NCBI GenBank assembly: GCA_031629035.1
Contig: JAVLUG010000006.1
Location: forward strand, 56,729 to 120,728
Reading direction: 5' to 3'
Source: MVYY01 sp012517575
GTDB taxonomy: Bacteria; Bacteroidota; Bacteroidia; Bacteroidales; Paludibacteraceae
Length of the DNA stretch: 64,000 nt
Shown here: positions 25,355-33,290 of the stretch, piece by piece
Position numbering within the stretch: position 1 is the first letter of the stretch
Layout: each line of letters begins with the position of its first letter
Position numbers and translations under genes: made by a program
Notes under the pieces: model-generated
The model's database searches: none
What the model was told of the DNA's origin: nothing
The model's input: the letters and a program-made list of their open reading frames with translations, nothing else

Positions 25355-25645
25355 ATGAATTATAAGGATTTTATTCAAAAAATTTCCGCTCAAACTCATC
25401 TTACGAAAGAAGAGACAGAAAAATTGATTGAAACAGCAACAAACGTCTTTTCAGAGCAATTAACAGGAAATAAAAGCATTGGAATTCAAGGTTTTGGAAA
25501 TTTTGAGCTTCGAAAAAAAGAAGAACGCATTATTGTTCATCCCGTTACAAAAAAAAGATTGCTTATGCCTCCAAAACTCACAGTTCACTTCAAATCAAGC
25601 AATGTAATGAAAGAAAAACTCAACAACCAGCTGAAAAATGAATGA
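25355..25645 (+). CDS. HU-family DNA-binding protein
   Basis: This 96-residue histone-like protein has the HU/IHF fold: an N-terminal helix pair (YKDFIQKISAQTHLTKEETEKLIETATNVFSEQL), then the beta-arm with GIQGFGNFELRKKEERIIVHPVTKKRLLMPPKLTVHFKSS. The arm diverges from the canonical 'GRNPqTGe' (here VHPVTKKRL). HU proteins bend and compact DNA as dimers. Its stop overlaps the start of the next gene, a larger HU-like protein, by 8 bases, so the two are very probably co-translated and might heterodimerise. Confidence 0.9.
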   Translation: MNYKDFIQKISAQTHLTKEETEKLIETATNVFSEQLTGNKSIGIQGFGNFELRKKEERIIVHPVTKKRLLMPPKLTVHFKSSNVMKEKLNNQLKNE

Positions 25646-26924
25646 CGAAAAAATAAGTTTGCAGGAATTTATCGATTTGTTTGCACAAAAAGCAAATTTG
25701 AAAAATAAAGTAGCAGAAGACTTCATAAAAGCTGCCGTTTCACTGATTGAAGAAGCTTTGCTCAAAGGAGAATCTGTAAAAATTAAAAATTTTGGCGTAT
25801 TCAAACCACAGTGGATAGAACCCCGTAAAAGTGTTGATGTCAATACCGGGAATGAAATTATTTTGCCGGGAAGCTATAAAATCAGTTTCACTCCTGATGA
25901 AACCTTACAAAGCATTGTAAATGAGCCATTTTCTTATTTAGAAGCAGTAGAACTTGACAATGAAAACGCTAATAAAAAAAATGAAGAAGAGGCACTTGAA
26001 CCCTTAAAAATTTTCAGCGAACAGGCGGATGAAATTAAAAGCATTATTGCAGAAATTCAGTCTATGTCTTCGCATCAGGAAAAAGAAGAAAATAAAGAAA
26101 ATGAAAAAAAGCAGGAAAAATTAATTCCAACTGAAAAGGAACACAAAACAGCAGAAAAAATATTTGAACCTGAAAAAAGTAAAACAGAAGTTATTGAGAA
26201 TGAAAAGTTTGAAGATTCAGAAGAGATTAAAGTCGAAAAACTTGTTTCTGAAGAAATACAGCAAGAAAAAAACAATGAAGTTTTTGATAAAGAAAACGTT
26301 AAACAGAAAGATAACTCTTTTTTGGAAGAGTTGGACGAAGATATTAAATCAGAACCAATTGGTATTCCTTTTCACGCTTATGTACCTTCCGAAGAATACG
26401 AATTTCATGAGAATACCGAAAAAAAACGGTTTTCGTGGATTTGGATTCCTGTAGTTTTGATACTTTTGCTTGGTGGAGCCGGTGCGTTGTATTATTTTTA
26501 TCCGCCAGTGAAAGAATTTGTGAATTTAAAAATGGTAAAAAAAACGCCTGCTTTGGTTGAAACCACTCTCCCCTCTCCTGCCGTTTTGCCTGATACGATT
26601 GAGCAACAAAAGAAACCGGAAGAAGTGGACAGTTTGCAGATTTTATTCGACACGCCACGAGCGTATTCCGAATTTATCGCTAAAGAGCGCATTCGCAGTG
26701 GAAGCAGACTGGCTCGAATGGCCATGCGTTATTATGGAGCTCCTGAATTTTGGGTGTATATTTATGAAGCCAACAGAGATAAAATTCCATCGCCCAATGA
26801 TGTTCCTGTAGGAACGCTTATAAAAATTCCCAAACTGGATGCCCGATTAATAGATGTTTCCAATCCGCGTTGTATGGAAAAAGCCAAAGAATTGAGCGAT
26901 TTGTATCTTTCGATTTCCAAATGA
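25638..26924 (+). CDS. HU-domain, single membrane segment and LysM-domain fusion protein
   Basis: This 428-residue protein has a complete HU-like domain (1-95: SLQEFIDLFAQKANLKNKVAEDFIKAAVSLIEEALLKGESVKIKNFGVFKPQW). A long Glu/Lys-rich, probably coiled-coil linker follows (about 110-245). Then come a hydrophobic transmembrane stretch WIWIPVVLILLLGGAGALYYFY (about 264-286) and a C-terminal LysM module (about 351-405: RSGSRLARMAMRYYGAPEFWVYIYEANR...VPVGTLIKIPKL). The topology would put the DNA-binding domain in the cytoplasm and LysM in the periplasm. Related HU plus SPOR or LysM proteins occur in Bacteroidetes, but their role is unproven. It overlaps the HU gene by 8 bases. Confidence 0.85.
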   Translation: MNDEKISLQEFIDLFAQKANLKNKVAEDFIKAAVSLIEEALLKGESVKIKNFGVFKPQWIEPRKSVDVNTGNEIILPGSYKISFTPDETLQSIVNEPFSYLEAVELDNENANKKNEEEALEPLKIFSEQADEIKSIIAEIQSMSSHQEKEENKENEKKQEKLIPTEKEHKTAEKIFEPEKSKTEVIENEKFEDSEEIKVEKLVSEEIQQEKNNEVFDKENVKQKDNSFLEELDEDIKSEPIGIPFHAYVPSEEYEFHENTEKKRFSWIWIPVVLILLLGGAGALYYFYPPVKEFVNLKMVKKTPALVETTLPSPAVLPDTIEQQKKPEEVDSLQILFDTPRAYSEFIAKERIRSGSRLARMAMRYYGAPEFWVYIYEANRDKIPSPNDVPVGTLIKIPKLDARLIDVSNPRCMEKAKELSDLYLSISK

Positions 26925-26947
26925 AAGAATTGAAAACTTTTCCTGTT

Positions 26948-28282
26948 TTATTCAATCAATGCTTTTTCGGCCTGATGAACTTTTTCAAAATTAAATTGAG
27001 CTAAAATTGCTTCTTGATAAGCTTTTATATGGTCGTTGCACAAATTGCCAATGCTGCCTTCGAGCGTATGATGAAGATTTTTTTGTGGATGGAAAGTGTT
27101 ATGTTGAATTTCTGCAGCGACTTTTTTGTAAGCATCACGAAAAGGCATACCGTCAGTTGACAGTTGGTTCACTTCTTCCACACTGAAAAGATAATCGTAA
27201 CGTGGATCATCAAGGATATGAACATTAACTTCAATTTTTTCCAGCATCAGTTTCGTCATTTCAATACAATCTGCCAATTCATCGAAAGAAGGGATAAAAA
27301 CTTCCTTAATAATTTGTAAATCGCGAAAATAGCCTGATGGTAAATTATTGGTTATCAATAAAATTTGTTGAGGAAGAGATTGAATTTTATTGCATTTTGC
27401 ACGAATCAATTCAAACACATCGGGATTTTTTTTATGAGGCATAATGCTGGAACCTGTCGTAAATTCATCGGGCAATTTGATGAATCCAAAATTTTGCGAA
27501 TTATAAAGACAGGCATCGAAAGCCAGTTTGGAAAGAGTTGCAGCCACACCGGCCAAAGCTGTTGAAACAGTTCTTTCCATTTTTCCACGACCCATTTGTG
27601 CATATACAACGTTAAAATTCATGCTGTCGAATCCCAACAATTCAGTTGTCATTTGTCGATTGAGAGGGAAAGATGAACCATATCCTGCAGCTGAGCCAAG
27701 TGGATTGCGATTGGTAATTTTCCATGCAGCCAATAACATTTGCAGGTCATCGGCCAAACTTTCAGCATAAGCACCAAACCACAAACCAAACGATGAAGGC
27801 ATGGCAATTTGCAAATGGGTATATCCCGGCATTAAAACATCCTTGTATCGCTCGCTTTGTGTTTGACAAACTTCAAAAAGTGCAGAAACGGCACGTACTG
27901 TTTTTTCAATTTCAGCTCGTGTAAATAACTTCAAGTCCAATAAAATCTGATCATTGCGTGAACGGCCACTGTGAATTTTCTTTCCAGTATCTCCCAAAGC
28001 ATCCGTGAGCAAAAATTCAACTTCAGAATGTACATCCTCCACTCCTTCTTCAATTCTAAATTCACCATTTTCTACGGAACGATAAATCTTCTTCAATTCC
28101 GAAATCAACAATTCGGTTTCTTCAATAGTAAGTAAACCAACTTCATTCAGCATTCGGGCATGAGCTATCGAACCCAAAACATCGTACTTAGCCAGGTACA
28201 GATCAAGTTCCTTGTCTTTCCCTATCGTAAACGACTCAATTTTTTTATTCAAAGGTAAATCCTTTTCCCAAAGCTTAGCCAT
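26948..28282 (-). CDS. argH: Argininosuccinate lyase
   Basis: ArgH splits argininosuccinate into arginine and fumarate, the last step of arginine synthesis. From ATG 28282 the protein has 444 residues (MAKLWEKDLPLNKKIESFTIGKDKELD), the usual N-terminus; a further 26 codons upstream in frame are not conserved and I exclude them. It carries HSGRSRNDQI (about 111-120) and the fumarase-superfamily signature GSSIMPHKKNPDVFELIRAK (about 280-299). Length and motifs are normal. It is convergent with the HU-LysM gene. No other arg genes are near. Confidence 0.96.
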   Translation of the reverse strand: MAKLWEKDLPLNKKIESFTIGKDKELDLYLAKYDVLGSIAHARMLNEVGLLTIEETELLISELKKIYRSVENGEFRIEEGVEDVHSEVEFLLTDALGDTGKKIHSGRSRNDQILLDLKLFTRAEIEKTVRAVSALFEVCQTQSERYKDVLMPGYTHLQIAMPSSFGLWFGAYAESLADDLQMLLAAWKITNRNPLGSAAGYGSSFPLNRQMTTELLGFDSMNFNVVYAQMGRGKMERTVSTALAGVAATLSKLAFDACLYNSQNFGFIKLPDEFTTGSSIMPHKKNPDVFELIRAKCNKIQSLPQQILLITNNLPSGYFRDLQIIKEVFIPSFDELADCIEMTKLMLEKIEVNVHILDDPRYDYLFSVEEVNQLSTDGMPFRDAYKKVAAEIQHNTFHPQKNLHHTLEGSIGNLCNDHIKAYQEAILAQFNFEKVHQAEKALIE

Positions 28283-28328
28283 GGTGATAATGCTATATGT
28301 TTGTAATTGCGAATTTGGAGAAAAATTG

Positions 28329-28754
28329 TTACGAATTAGCGTTATTGAAGGCGTTGGCAATCACTTCGGCAGCAAGATTTACACCTTCTTTAAGTTTTTT
28401 GTCGACCATCATTTTTAGCATGGCAGGAATTTCGGCCTTGAATGTCAACCTCATACGTGTGTCATTTTCATCTTTTTCCATCAGTTGTATCCACGCATTG
28501 GCTTGAACTGGAAGTTCCTGCAATTCAAATTTTATAGTTTTAAATGGCTCTTTCTCGACCATGCGAAACCCTATTCTACCCAATCCTTCTATAGAAAAAG
28601 AGAAACCATCTTCCGTAAATTTTATATCCTTTATTTGGTCCTCATTTAATTTACTATTTATCAGCTTGTTGAGATTTTGTAAATCAACAAATTTATTAAA
28701 GATATTTTCAGCATTAGAATTTATCTTTTTAATTTCACTTTCGTAAGTAACCAT
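28329..28754 (-). CDS. SRPBCC-superfamily protein
   Basis: This ~140-residue START/polyketide-cyclase-like fold has the pattern of a small ligand-binding protein: YESEIKKINSNAENIFNKFVDLQNLNKLI at the N-terminus, then alternating strands (FSFSIEGLGRIGFRMVEKEPFKTIKFELQ, TRMRLTFKAEIPAMLKMMVDKKLKEGVNLAAEVI). The ligand and function are unknown. I prefer the Met at 28754 (MVTYESEI) because the 5 preceding residues are not conserved in such proteins; the upstream Met at 28769 adds them. It is directly downstream of pyrE on the minus strand, so probably co-transcribed. Confidence 0.8.
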   Translation of the reverse strand: MVTYESEIKKINSNAENIFNKFVDLQNLNKLINSKLNEDQIKDIKFTEDGFSFSIEGLGRIGFRMVEKEPFKTIKFELQELPVQANAWIQLMEKDENDTRMRLTFKAEIPAMLKMMVDKKLKEGVNLAAEVIANAFNNANS

Positions 28755-28769
28755 AAATTTTTCTTTCAA

Positions 28770-29408
28770 TTAAGATTCTAATCCCCATGCAGAAGGATCT
28801 TTGTGCCATTCCTGTAACGTTTTCATATCTTCCTGAGTAATATAATTTGTAGCCAGAGCTTGCTCAAGAATGGCTTTATAATTACATAAAGCCAAGTGCT
28901 TAACTTTTGCTTGTTTAAATTTTTCTTCTGCCACGGGAAATCCGTAAGTAAAAATTGAAATCATTCCCAATACCTGCGAGCCATTGTTACGAATGGCTTC
29001 AACAGCTTTCAAACTACTTCCGCCTGTCGAAACCAAATCTTCCACAATCACTACTTTTTGATGAGGGCGCAAATCACCCTCAATCAGGTTTTCCAAACCA
29101 TGATCTTTCGGTGTAGGACGAATATAAATAAATGGAAGATTCAGAGCATCGGCAACCAGCACGCCCTGAGCAATCGCACCTGTAGCAACACCGGCTATAA
29201 CTTCTACATCAGGAAACATTTCCATAATTAATCGGGTTAATTCGATTTTGATATAATTTCTGATGGAAGGATAAGAAAGTGTTTTCCTGTTATCGCAATA
29301 AATGGGTGATTTCCAGCCTGAAGCCCAAATAAACGGATTGTTGGGCTGTAGTTTTATTGCCTTAATCTTTAAAAGTTTTTCGGCAATGTTTTTTTCCAAA
29401 GTTTTCAT
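28770..29408 (-). CDS. pyrE: Orotate phosphoribosyltransferase
   Basis: PyrE transfers phosphoribose from PRPP to orotate, making OMP in pyrimidine synthesis. The 212-residue protein has the family core FIWASGWKSPIYCDNRKTLSYPSIRNYI at about 26-53 and the PRPP-binding motif VVIVEDLVSTGGSSLKAVEAIR at about 118-139. Asp/Asp of the EDLVSTGG loop is conserved. It abuts the SRPBCC gene with no gap. The YraN gene lies about 100 bases upstream on the same strand; no other pyr genes are adjacent. Confidence 0.97.
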   Translation of the reverse strand: MKTLEKNIAEKLLKIKAIKLQPNNPFIWASGWKSPIYCDNRKTLSYPSIRNYIKIELTRLIMEMFPDVEVIAGVATGAIAQGVLVADALNLPFIYIRPTPKDHGLENLIEGDLRPHQKVVIVEDLVSTGGSSLKAVEAIRNNGSQVLGMISIFTYGFPVAEEKFKQAKVKHLALCNYKAILEQALATNYITQEDMKTLQEWHKDPSAWGLES

Positions 29409-29514
29409 TTTGGGATAGTTATAAATTTGATAAACAAAAACTGTTTAATTTCTCTGCAAAGTTAAGCAAAGAATTTAAGAAGTTAAAACAGAATTTCTCC
29501 AATCGTTGAGGAAA

Positions 29515-29880
29515 TTAATTAATAGGAGGCAAAAAAGCATCTTCAATATGTTCAATATTGAAGGTTTGACCTGAAGGAATCACAGAAATGATATCGAAGC
29601 GGGTTTCCCCCTGCCAATTGTTTTGTAAAATATACTCTTGAGTTGCCTGCACTATATTTCTAATTTTTTTTGGTGTTACGGCATCTTGTGGATGTTCAAA
29701 TGTCTCAGTTGAACGGGTTTTTACTTCAACAACAATCAATAAACCGTCTTTTTCGGCAACTATGTCCAGTTCAAATTTTTGAGTGCGCCAGTTGGTATGT
29801 CTAATTTTGTACCCTTTTTCTCTCAAAAAAGCTTGTGCTCGTTCTTCTCCTTCATTGCCAATATCATTGTGTGCAGACAT
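29515..29880 (-). CDS. YraN/UPF0102 family protein (predicted endonuclease-like fold)
   Basis: This 121-residue protein has the UPF0102 core: GNEGEERAQAFLREKGYKIRHTNWRTQKFELDIVAEKDGLLIVVEVKTRS, including the Asp, Glu-x-Lys residues of the restriction-endonuclease-like fold, then DAVTPKKIRNIVQATQEYI. Length is normal. The biochemical role of YraN is not established; some members are linked to DNA repair or uptake. It is followed on the same strand by pyrE, which lies about 100 bases further left. Confidence 0.92.
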   Translation of the reverse strand: MSAHNDIGNEGEERAQAFLREKGYKIRHTNWRTQKFELDIVAEKDGLLIVVEVKTRSTETFEHPQDAVTPKKIRNIVQATQEYILQNNWQGETRFDIISVIPSGQTFNIEHIEDAFLPPIN

Positions 29881-29919
29881 TTCGAATAATTTTGTATAAG
29901 TTTTGAATTTTAAACAAAA

Positions 29920-29949
29920 AAAGCTGCTCCAAAATAAAAGAGCAGCTTT
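29920..29949 (-). terminator. Terminator of the OmpA-family gene
   Basis: AAAGCTGCTC (29920-29929) pairs with GAGCAGCTTT (29940-29949). Read on the minus strand, the stem is followed by TTTTTTT, so it ends the transcript of the gene that stops at 29970. Confidence 0.8.
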
Positions 29950-29969
29950 AAAATTATAAATTATCGTAT

Positions 29970-30668
29970 TTATTTCTGACTTTGTTGCTGAGCTTCCTGT
30001 ATCATTTTTTCGCTGGCATACATGTAAACTTCTACGCGTCGATTGGCTGCTCTACCTGCTGCAGTAGAATTATCGGCAACCGGTTCTGAGAAATTTTTAC
30101 CAATAACATCTTTAATTTGGGAAGCAGGAACACCTTTCAATTTCAAGAAGTTCGCTACTGCTTGTGCTCTATCCTGAGATAATTTTTGATTATATTCCAA
30201 AGAACCAGTGTTGTCTGTATGTCCAATAATGGCAATATCCATAGTGGGATTCTGGATCATAATCTGTGCAAATTTAGTTAAAGCATCTTTGGAAGCATCA
30301 TTTAAAGTGCTTTTGTTGGTTTCAAACAAAATTCCCGATTCAAAAGTTACCCTAACAGCAGGCAATCCATTGATGTCGGTTGTAGTTTCAACTTTTGCTC
30401 CTTCAATAGCAGCTGCTTCCTGAGCAGCTTTATCCATTTTTTTACCAATAATTGCACCTGTTGTAGCTCCAACAGCGGTTCCAATTGCAGCGCCAATTCC
30501 TGCGCTTTTCGCATCTTTTCCTATCAAGGCACCTATTCCGGCACCAACGGCAGCACCAGCTCCACTTCCTATCAAAGCTCCACTGGCAGTTTTACTCATC
30601 GATTTACACCCTGAAAAAATAATAGCTGCACTCAGCACATAAATCATAAAAACATTTCTTCTTTTCAT
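29970..30668 (-). CDS. OmpA-family lipoprotein with glycine-zipper segment
   Basis: This 232-residue protein has a lipoprotein signal peptide (MKRRNVFMIYVLSAAIIFSGC, Cys about 21). A glycine-zipper region follows (about 30-75: GALIGSGAGAAVGAGIGALIGK). A C-terminal OmpA peptidoglycan-binding domain occupies about 110-225, with IGHTDNTGSLEYNQKLSQDRAQAVANFLKLKGV and NRRVEVYM. The protein should sit in the outer membrane and tether it to the cell wall. It has its own terminator. Similar YMGG/Gly-zipper OmpA proteins are common in Bacteroidetes. Confidence 0.93.
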   Translation of the reverse strand: MKRRNVFMIYVLSAAIIFSGCKSMSKTASGALIGSGAGAAVGAGIGALIGKDAKSAGIGAAIGTAVGATTGAIIGKKMDKAAQEAAAIEGAKVETTTDINGLPAVRVTFESGILFETNKSTLNDASKDALTKFAQIMIQNPTMDIAIIGHTDNTGSLEYNQKLSQDRAQAVANFLKLKGVPASQIKDVIGKNFSEPVADNSTAAGRAANRRVEVYMYASEKMIQEAQQQSQK

Positions 30669-30718
30669 GTTTGTAAAATTTTAAACGATGATTATTGAAT
30701 GTTATAAATCTGCGATAG

Positions 30719-30791
30719 TGACACCGGTGGGGATCGAACCCACGACCCACAGATTAAGAGTCTGTTGCTCTACCAGCTGAGCTACGGAGTC
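30719..30791 (-). tRNA. tRNA-Lys(CTT)
   Basis: The 73-base cloverleaf reads on the minus strand from GACTCCG (5' end at 30791) to CGGTGTC plus discriminator A at 30719. The anticodon stem is ACAGA/TCTGT with loop CTCTTAA, so the anticodon is CTT (Lys). The T-loop is TTCGATC. One acceptor pair (T-T) is mismatched. CCA is not encoded. A -7-like TATCTTTG lies on the minus strand at 30847-30854, fitting a short leader. Confidence 0.92.
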
Positions 30792-30846
30792 ATTGCATAC
30801 TTGATAAAAAGCCAGAAAAAGCTTGACTTTTTTCTTATTTCTATTG

Positions 30847-30854
30847 CAAAGATA
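30847..30854 (-). promoter_or_regulatory. Putative -7 box of tRNA-Lys
   Basis: The minus strand reads TATCTTTG about 56 bases upstream of the tRNA 5' end. The -33 partner is not at the ideal spacing. Confidence 0.45.
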
Positions 30855-31063
30855 GAAAGAATTTTGATTTTTTTTATTTTCAATTTTAAAAAAATTTTCT
30901 TAGACAAATTTTTCTTAATTAACTACCAAATATTCAAATACTTATAGCATCTAAACGATTTGTTACTTTTTTTAAATTTTACTGTCGAAAAAATCACGGT
31001 AAAGATATTTATTTCTTTTTATATCTTTGTGTAACCTTCATTAGATAAAAAATTGCTATAAAA

Positions 31064-32497
31064 ATGAATGAATTAGAATCTCTTTTCCAAGAATTTACAA
31101 GTGAAAAACTTCTTCTGAAAGAAGAATTGTCGGCTTCCGGATCGCACAGACGATATTTTCGACTCGAGAGTAAACATTCATCCATTATCGGAGTTGAAGG
31201 AACTTCTGTTGAAGAGAACAAAGCTTTTATTGAAATGGATAAATTGTTCCACAATAAAGGATTGCCTGTTCCCGAATTCTATATTCAAAGTAAGGATGGA
31301 CTGTATTATTTGCAGGAAGATTTGGGAAATACGCTGCTTTTCGATTTTATAGCAGAAGGAAGAAAAACAGGTGTTTTTTGTGAATTGGAAAAGGAAATGC
31401 TTCGCAAAACGATTCGCAAACTTCCCGAAATTCAGGTAAAAGGAGCTGAAGACTTGGACTTCTCCATTTGCTATCCTCAACCCGAATTTAACGAACGCTC
31501 TATTTTATGGGATTTGAATTATTTTAAATATTGTTTTCTGAAAGCAACAGGTATCGACTTTCAGGAAAATTTGCTGGAAGACGATTTTCACCGTTTCTCC
31601 AAAATTTTATTGAGCCAACAATCCAACACTTTCATGTATCGCGATTTCCAAAGCCGAAACGTAATGATAAAAAACGATGAACCCTATTTTATCGACTTTC
31701 AGGGAGGGAAAAAAGGACCTTTATATTACGATGTAGCCTCGTTTTTATGGCAGGCAAAAGCCAAATACAGTGATGAATTACGCGAAGAATTGCTTGAAAA
31801 CTATCTTTCGGCATTGGCAGAACTTATGCCGATTAATGAAAAGGAATTCAGAGAGCAATTAAAACATTTTGTTCTATTTCGAATTGTACAAGTGTTGGGA
31901 GCTTATGGTTTTCGTGGCTATTTTGAGAAAAAACCGCATTTTTTGGAAAGCATTCCTTTTGCCATAGATAATTTAAGAACCATCCTTCAAGAAGAAATTT
32001 CAGGTTATCCTTATCTGTTGAAAGTGCTCAGACAAATGACGGAGTTAAAACAATTTCGTGAAGTTTCGGTAAGGAAACCGCTGGTGGTGAAAATTTACAG
32101 TTTTTCCTACAAAAAAGGCATTCCACATGATGATTCAGGCAATGGAGGAGGCTTTGTATTTGATTGTAGAGCAGTAAACAATCCGGGCAAATACGAACGC
32201 TATGCTCATGTTACAGGTCTCGACGAATCGGTGAAACAATTTTTGGAAGAAGATGGAGAAATTCTTTCTTTGCTCGATAATGCCTATAAACTTGTGGATG
32301 CTTCGGTAAAACGTTACATGGATCGAGGATTCACCAATTTAATGGTTTGTTTTGGATGTACAGGCGGACAGCATCGATCGGTTTATTCGGCTCAAAAAAT
32401 GGCGGAACATATCAACGAAAAATTTGGTGTAGAAGTACAACTTATCCACAGAGAACAAAATAAGGAACAATTTTTCCCTGTCAGAAAATTGAATTAA
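31064..32497 (+). CDS. AmgK-like sugar kinase fused to a RapZ C-terminal domain
   Basis: This 477-residue two-domain protein starts with an aminoglycoside-phosphotransferase-fold kinase (1 to about 325). It has a P-loop-like SGSHRRYFRL, the catalytic YRDFQSRNVM and the metal-binding YFIDFQGGKKGPLYYDVASFLW, the pattern of AmgK anomeric MurNAc/GlcNAc kinases. From about 341 to 470 a RapZ C-terminal domain follows (KIYSFSYKKGIPHDDSGNGGGFVFDCRAVNNPG, LMVCFGCTGGQHRSVYSAQKMAEHI). In E. coli this domain binds glucosamine-6-phosphate and controls GlmS. The next gene is MurU-like, so I infer a role in cell-wall sugar salvage; the regulatory meaning of the fusion is unproven. Confidence 0.87.
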   Translation: MNELESLFQEFTSEKLLLKEELSASGSHRRYFRLESKHSSIIGVEGTSVEENKAFIEMDKLFHNKGLPVPEFYIQSKDGLYYLQEDLGNTLLFDFIAEGRKTGVFCELEKEMLRKTIRKLPEIQVKGAEDLDFSICYPQPEFNERSILWDLNYFKYCFLKATGIDFQENLLEDDFHRFSKILLSQQSNTFMYRDFQSRNVMIKNDEPYFIDFQGGKKGPLYYDVASFLWQAKAKYSDELREELLENYLSALAELMPINEKEFREQLKHFVLFRIVQVLGAYGFRGYFEKKPHFLESIPFAIDNLRTILQEEISGYPYLLKVLRQMTELKQFREVSVRKPLVVKIYSFSYKKGIPHDDSGNGGGFVFDCRAVNNPGKYERYAHVTGLDESVKQFLEEDGEILSLLDNAYKLVDASVKRYMDRGFTNLMVCFGCTGGQHRSVYSAQKMAEHINEKFGVEVQLIHREQNKEQFFPVRKLN

Positions 32498-32539
32498 TCC
32501 AAACCGCTTTTTTATTTCCATAAAGAACCACAATTTCTT

Positions 32540-33274
32540 ATGAAAGCATTGATACTGGCTGCCGGTCTGGGTACACGACTTAAACCTATTACCAATCATA
32601 TTCCAAAAGCATTGGTAACGATAGATGGAAAAACCTTACTCGAACATCAAATTCTGAAATTGAAATCGGCCGGTTTTAATGAAATAATTGTGAATGTTCA
32701 TCATTTTGCCGATCAAATTATCGAATTTCTTCAAACAAAAAATAATTTTAATATTCGAATAGAGATTTCTGACGAAAGAGATTGCCTTTTGGATACAGGA
32801 GGAGCTATACGCAAAGCTGCGTGGTTTTTTGATGACGGAAAACCTTTTTTGGTACACAACGTCGATATTCTTTCCAACGTTGATTTAAAAAACTTGATAG
32901 ATTTTCACCAAAATATCGATAATTTGGCAACGTTGGTGGTAAATCATCGTAAAACCTCACGCTGGTTGCTCTTTGACAAACAGATGCAACTGAAAGGATG
33001 GTACAATGAAACGACCGGACAAACCAAACCGCAGGGAATAAACTTACAACTTTATCAGAGATATGCCTTTTCCGGAATTCAAATTTTGTCACCAAAAGTT
33101 TTTGAACTCATGGAAAAATGGAATAAAGTTTTTTCCATTATCGACTTTTATCTGAGTTGTGTGGAAAAAGAAATCATTTCGGGTTATACCAACGATGAAA
33201 TAAAAGTTTTGGATGTCGGAAAAATACAAAGTTTAGAGGACGCCGACATTTTTTTGAAAAACTGCGTGCAATAA
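32540..33274 (+). CDS. MurU-like MurNAc-1-phosphate uridylyltransferase / NDP-sugar pyrophosphorylase
   Basis: This 244-residue nucleotidyltransferase begins with the NTP signature MKALILAAGLGTRLKPITNHIPKALVTIDGKTLLEHQI, followed by DTGGAIRKA and the metal/sugar site FLVHNVDILSNVDL (about 110-123), a compact GT-A fold without the C-terminal LbH domain. MurU of Pseudomonas is the same size and pairs with AmgK to make UDP-MurNAc from MurNAc. The kinase-RapZ gene 42 bases upstream makes this reading likely; a mannose- or glucose-1-P nucleotidyltransferase role cannot be excluded from sequence. Confidence 0.84.
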   Translation: MKALILAAGLGTRLKPITNHIPKALVTIDGKTLLEHQILKLKSAGFNEIIVNVHHFADQIIEFLQTKNNFNIRIEISDERDCLLDTGGAIRKAAWFFDDGKPFLVHNVDILSNVDLKNLIDFHQNIDNLATLVVNHRKTSRWLLFDKQMQLKGWYNETTGQTKPQGINLQLYQRYAFSGIQILSPKVFELMEKWNKVFSIIDFYLSCVEKEIISGYTNDEIKVLDVGKIQSLEDADIFLKNCVQ

Positions 33275-33290
33275 ACATTGATTGGAAATT

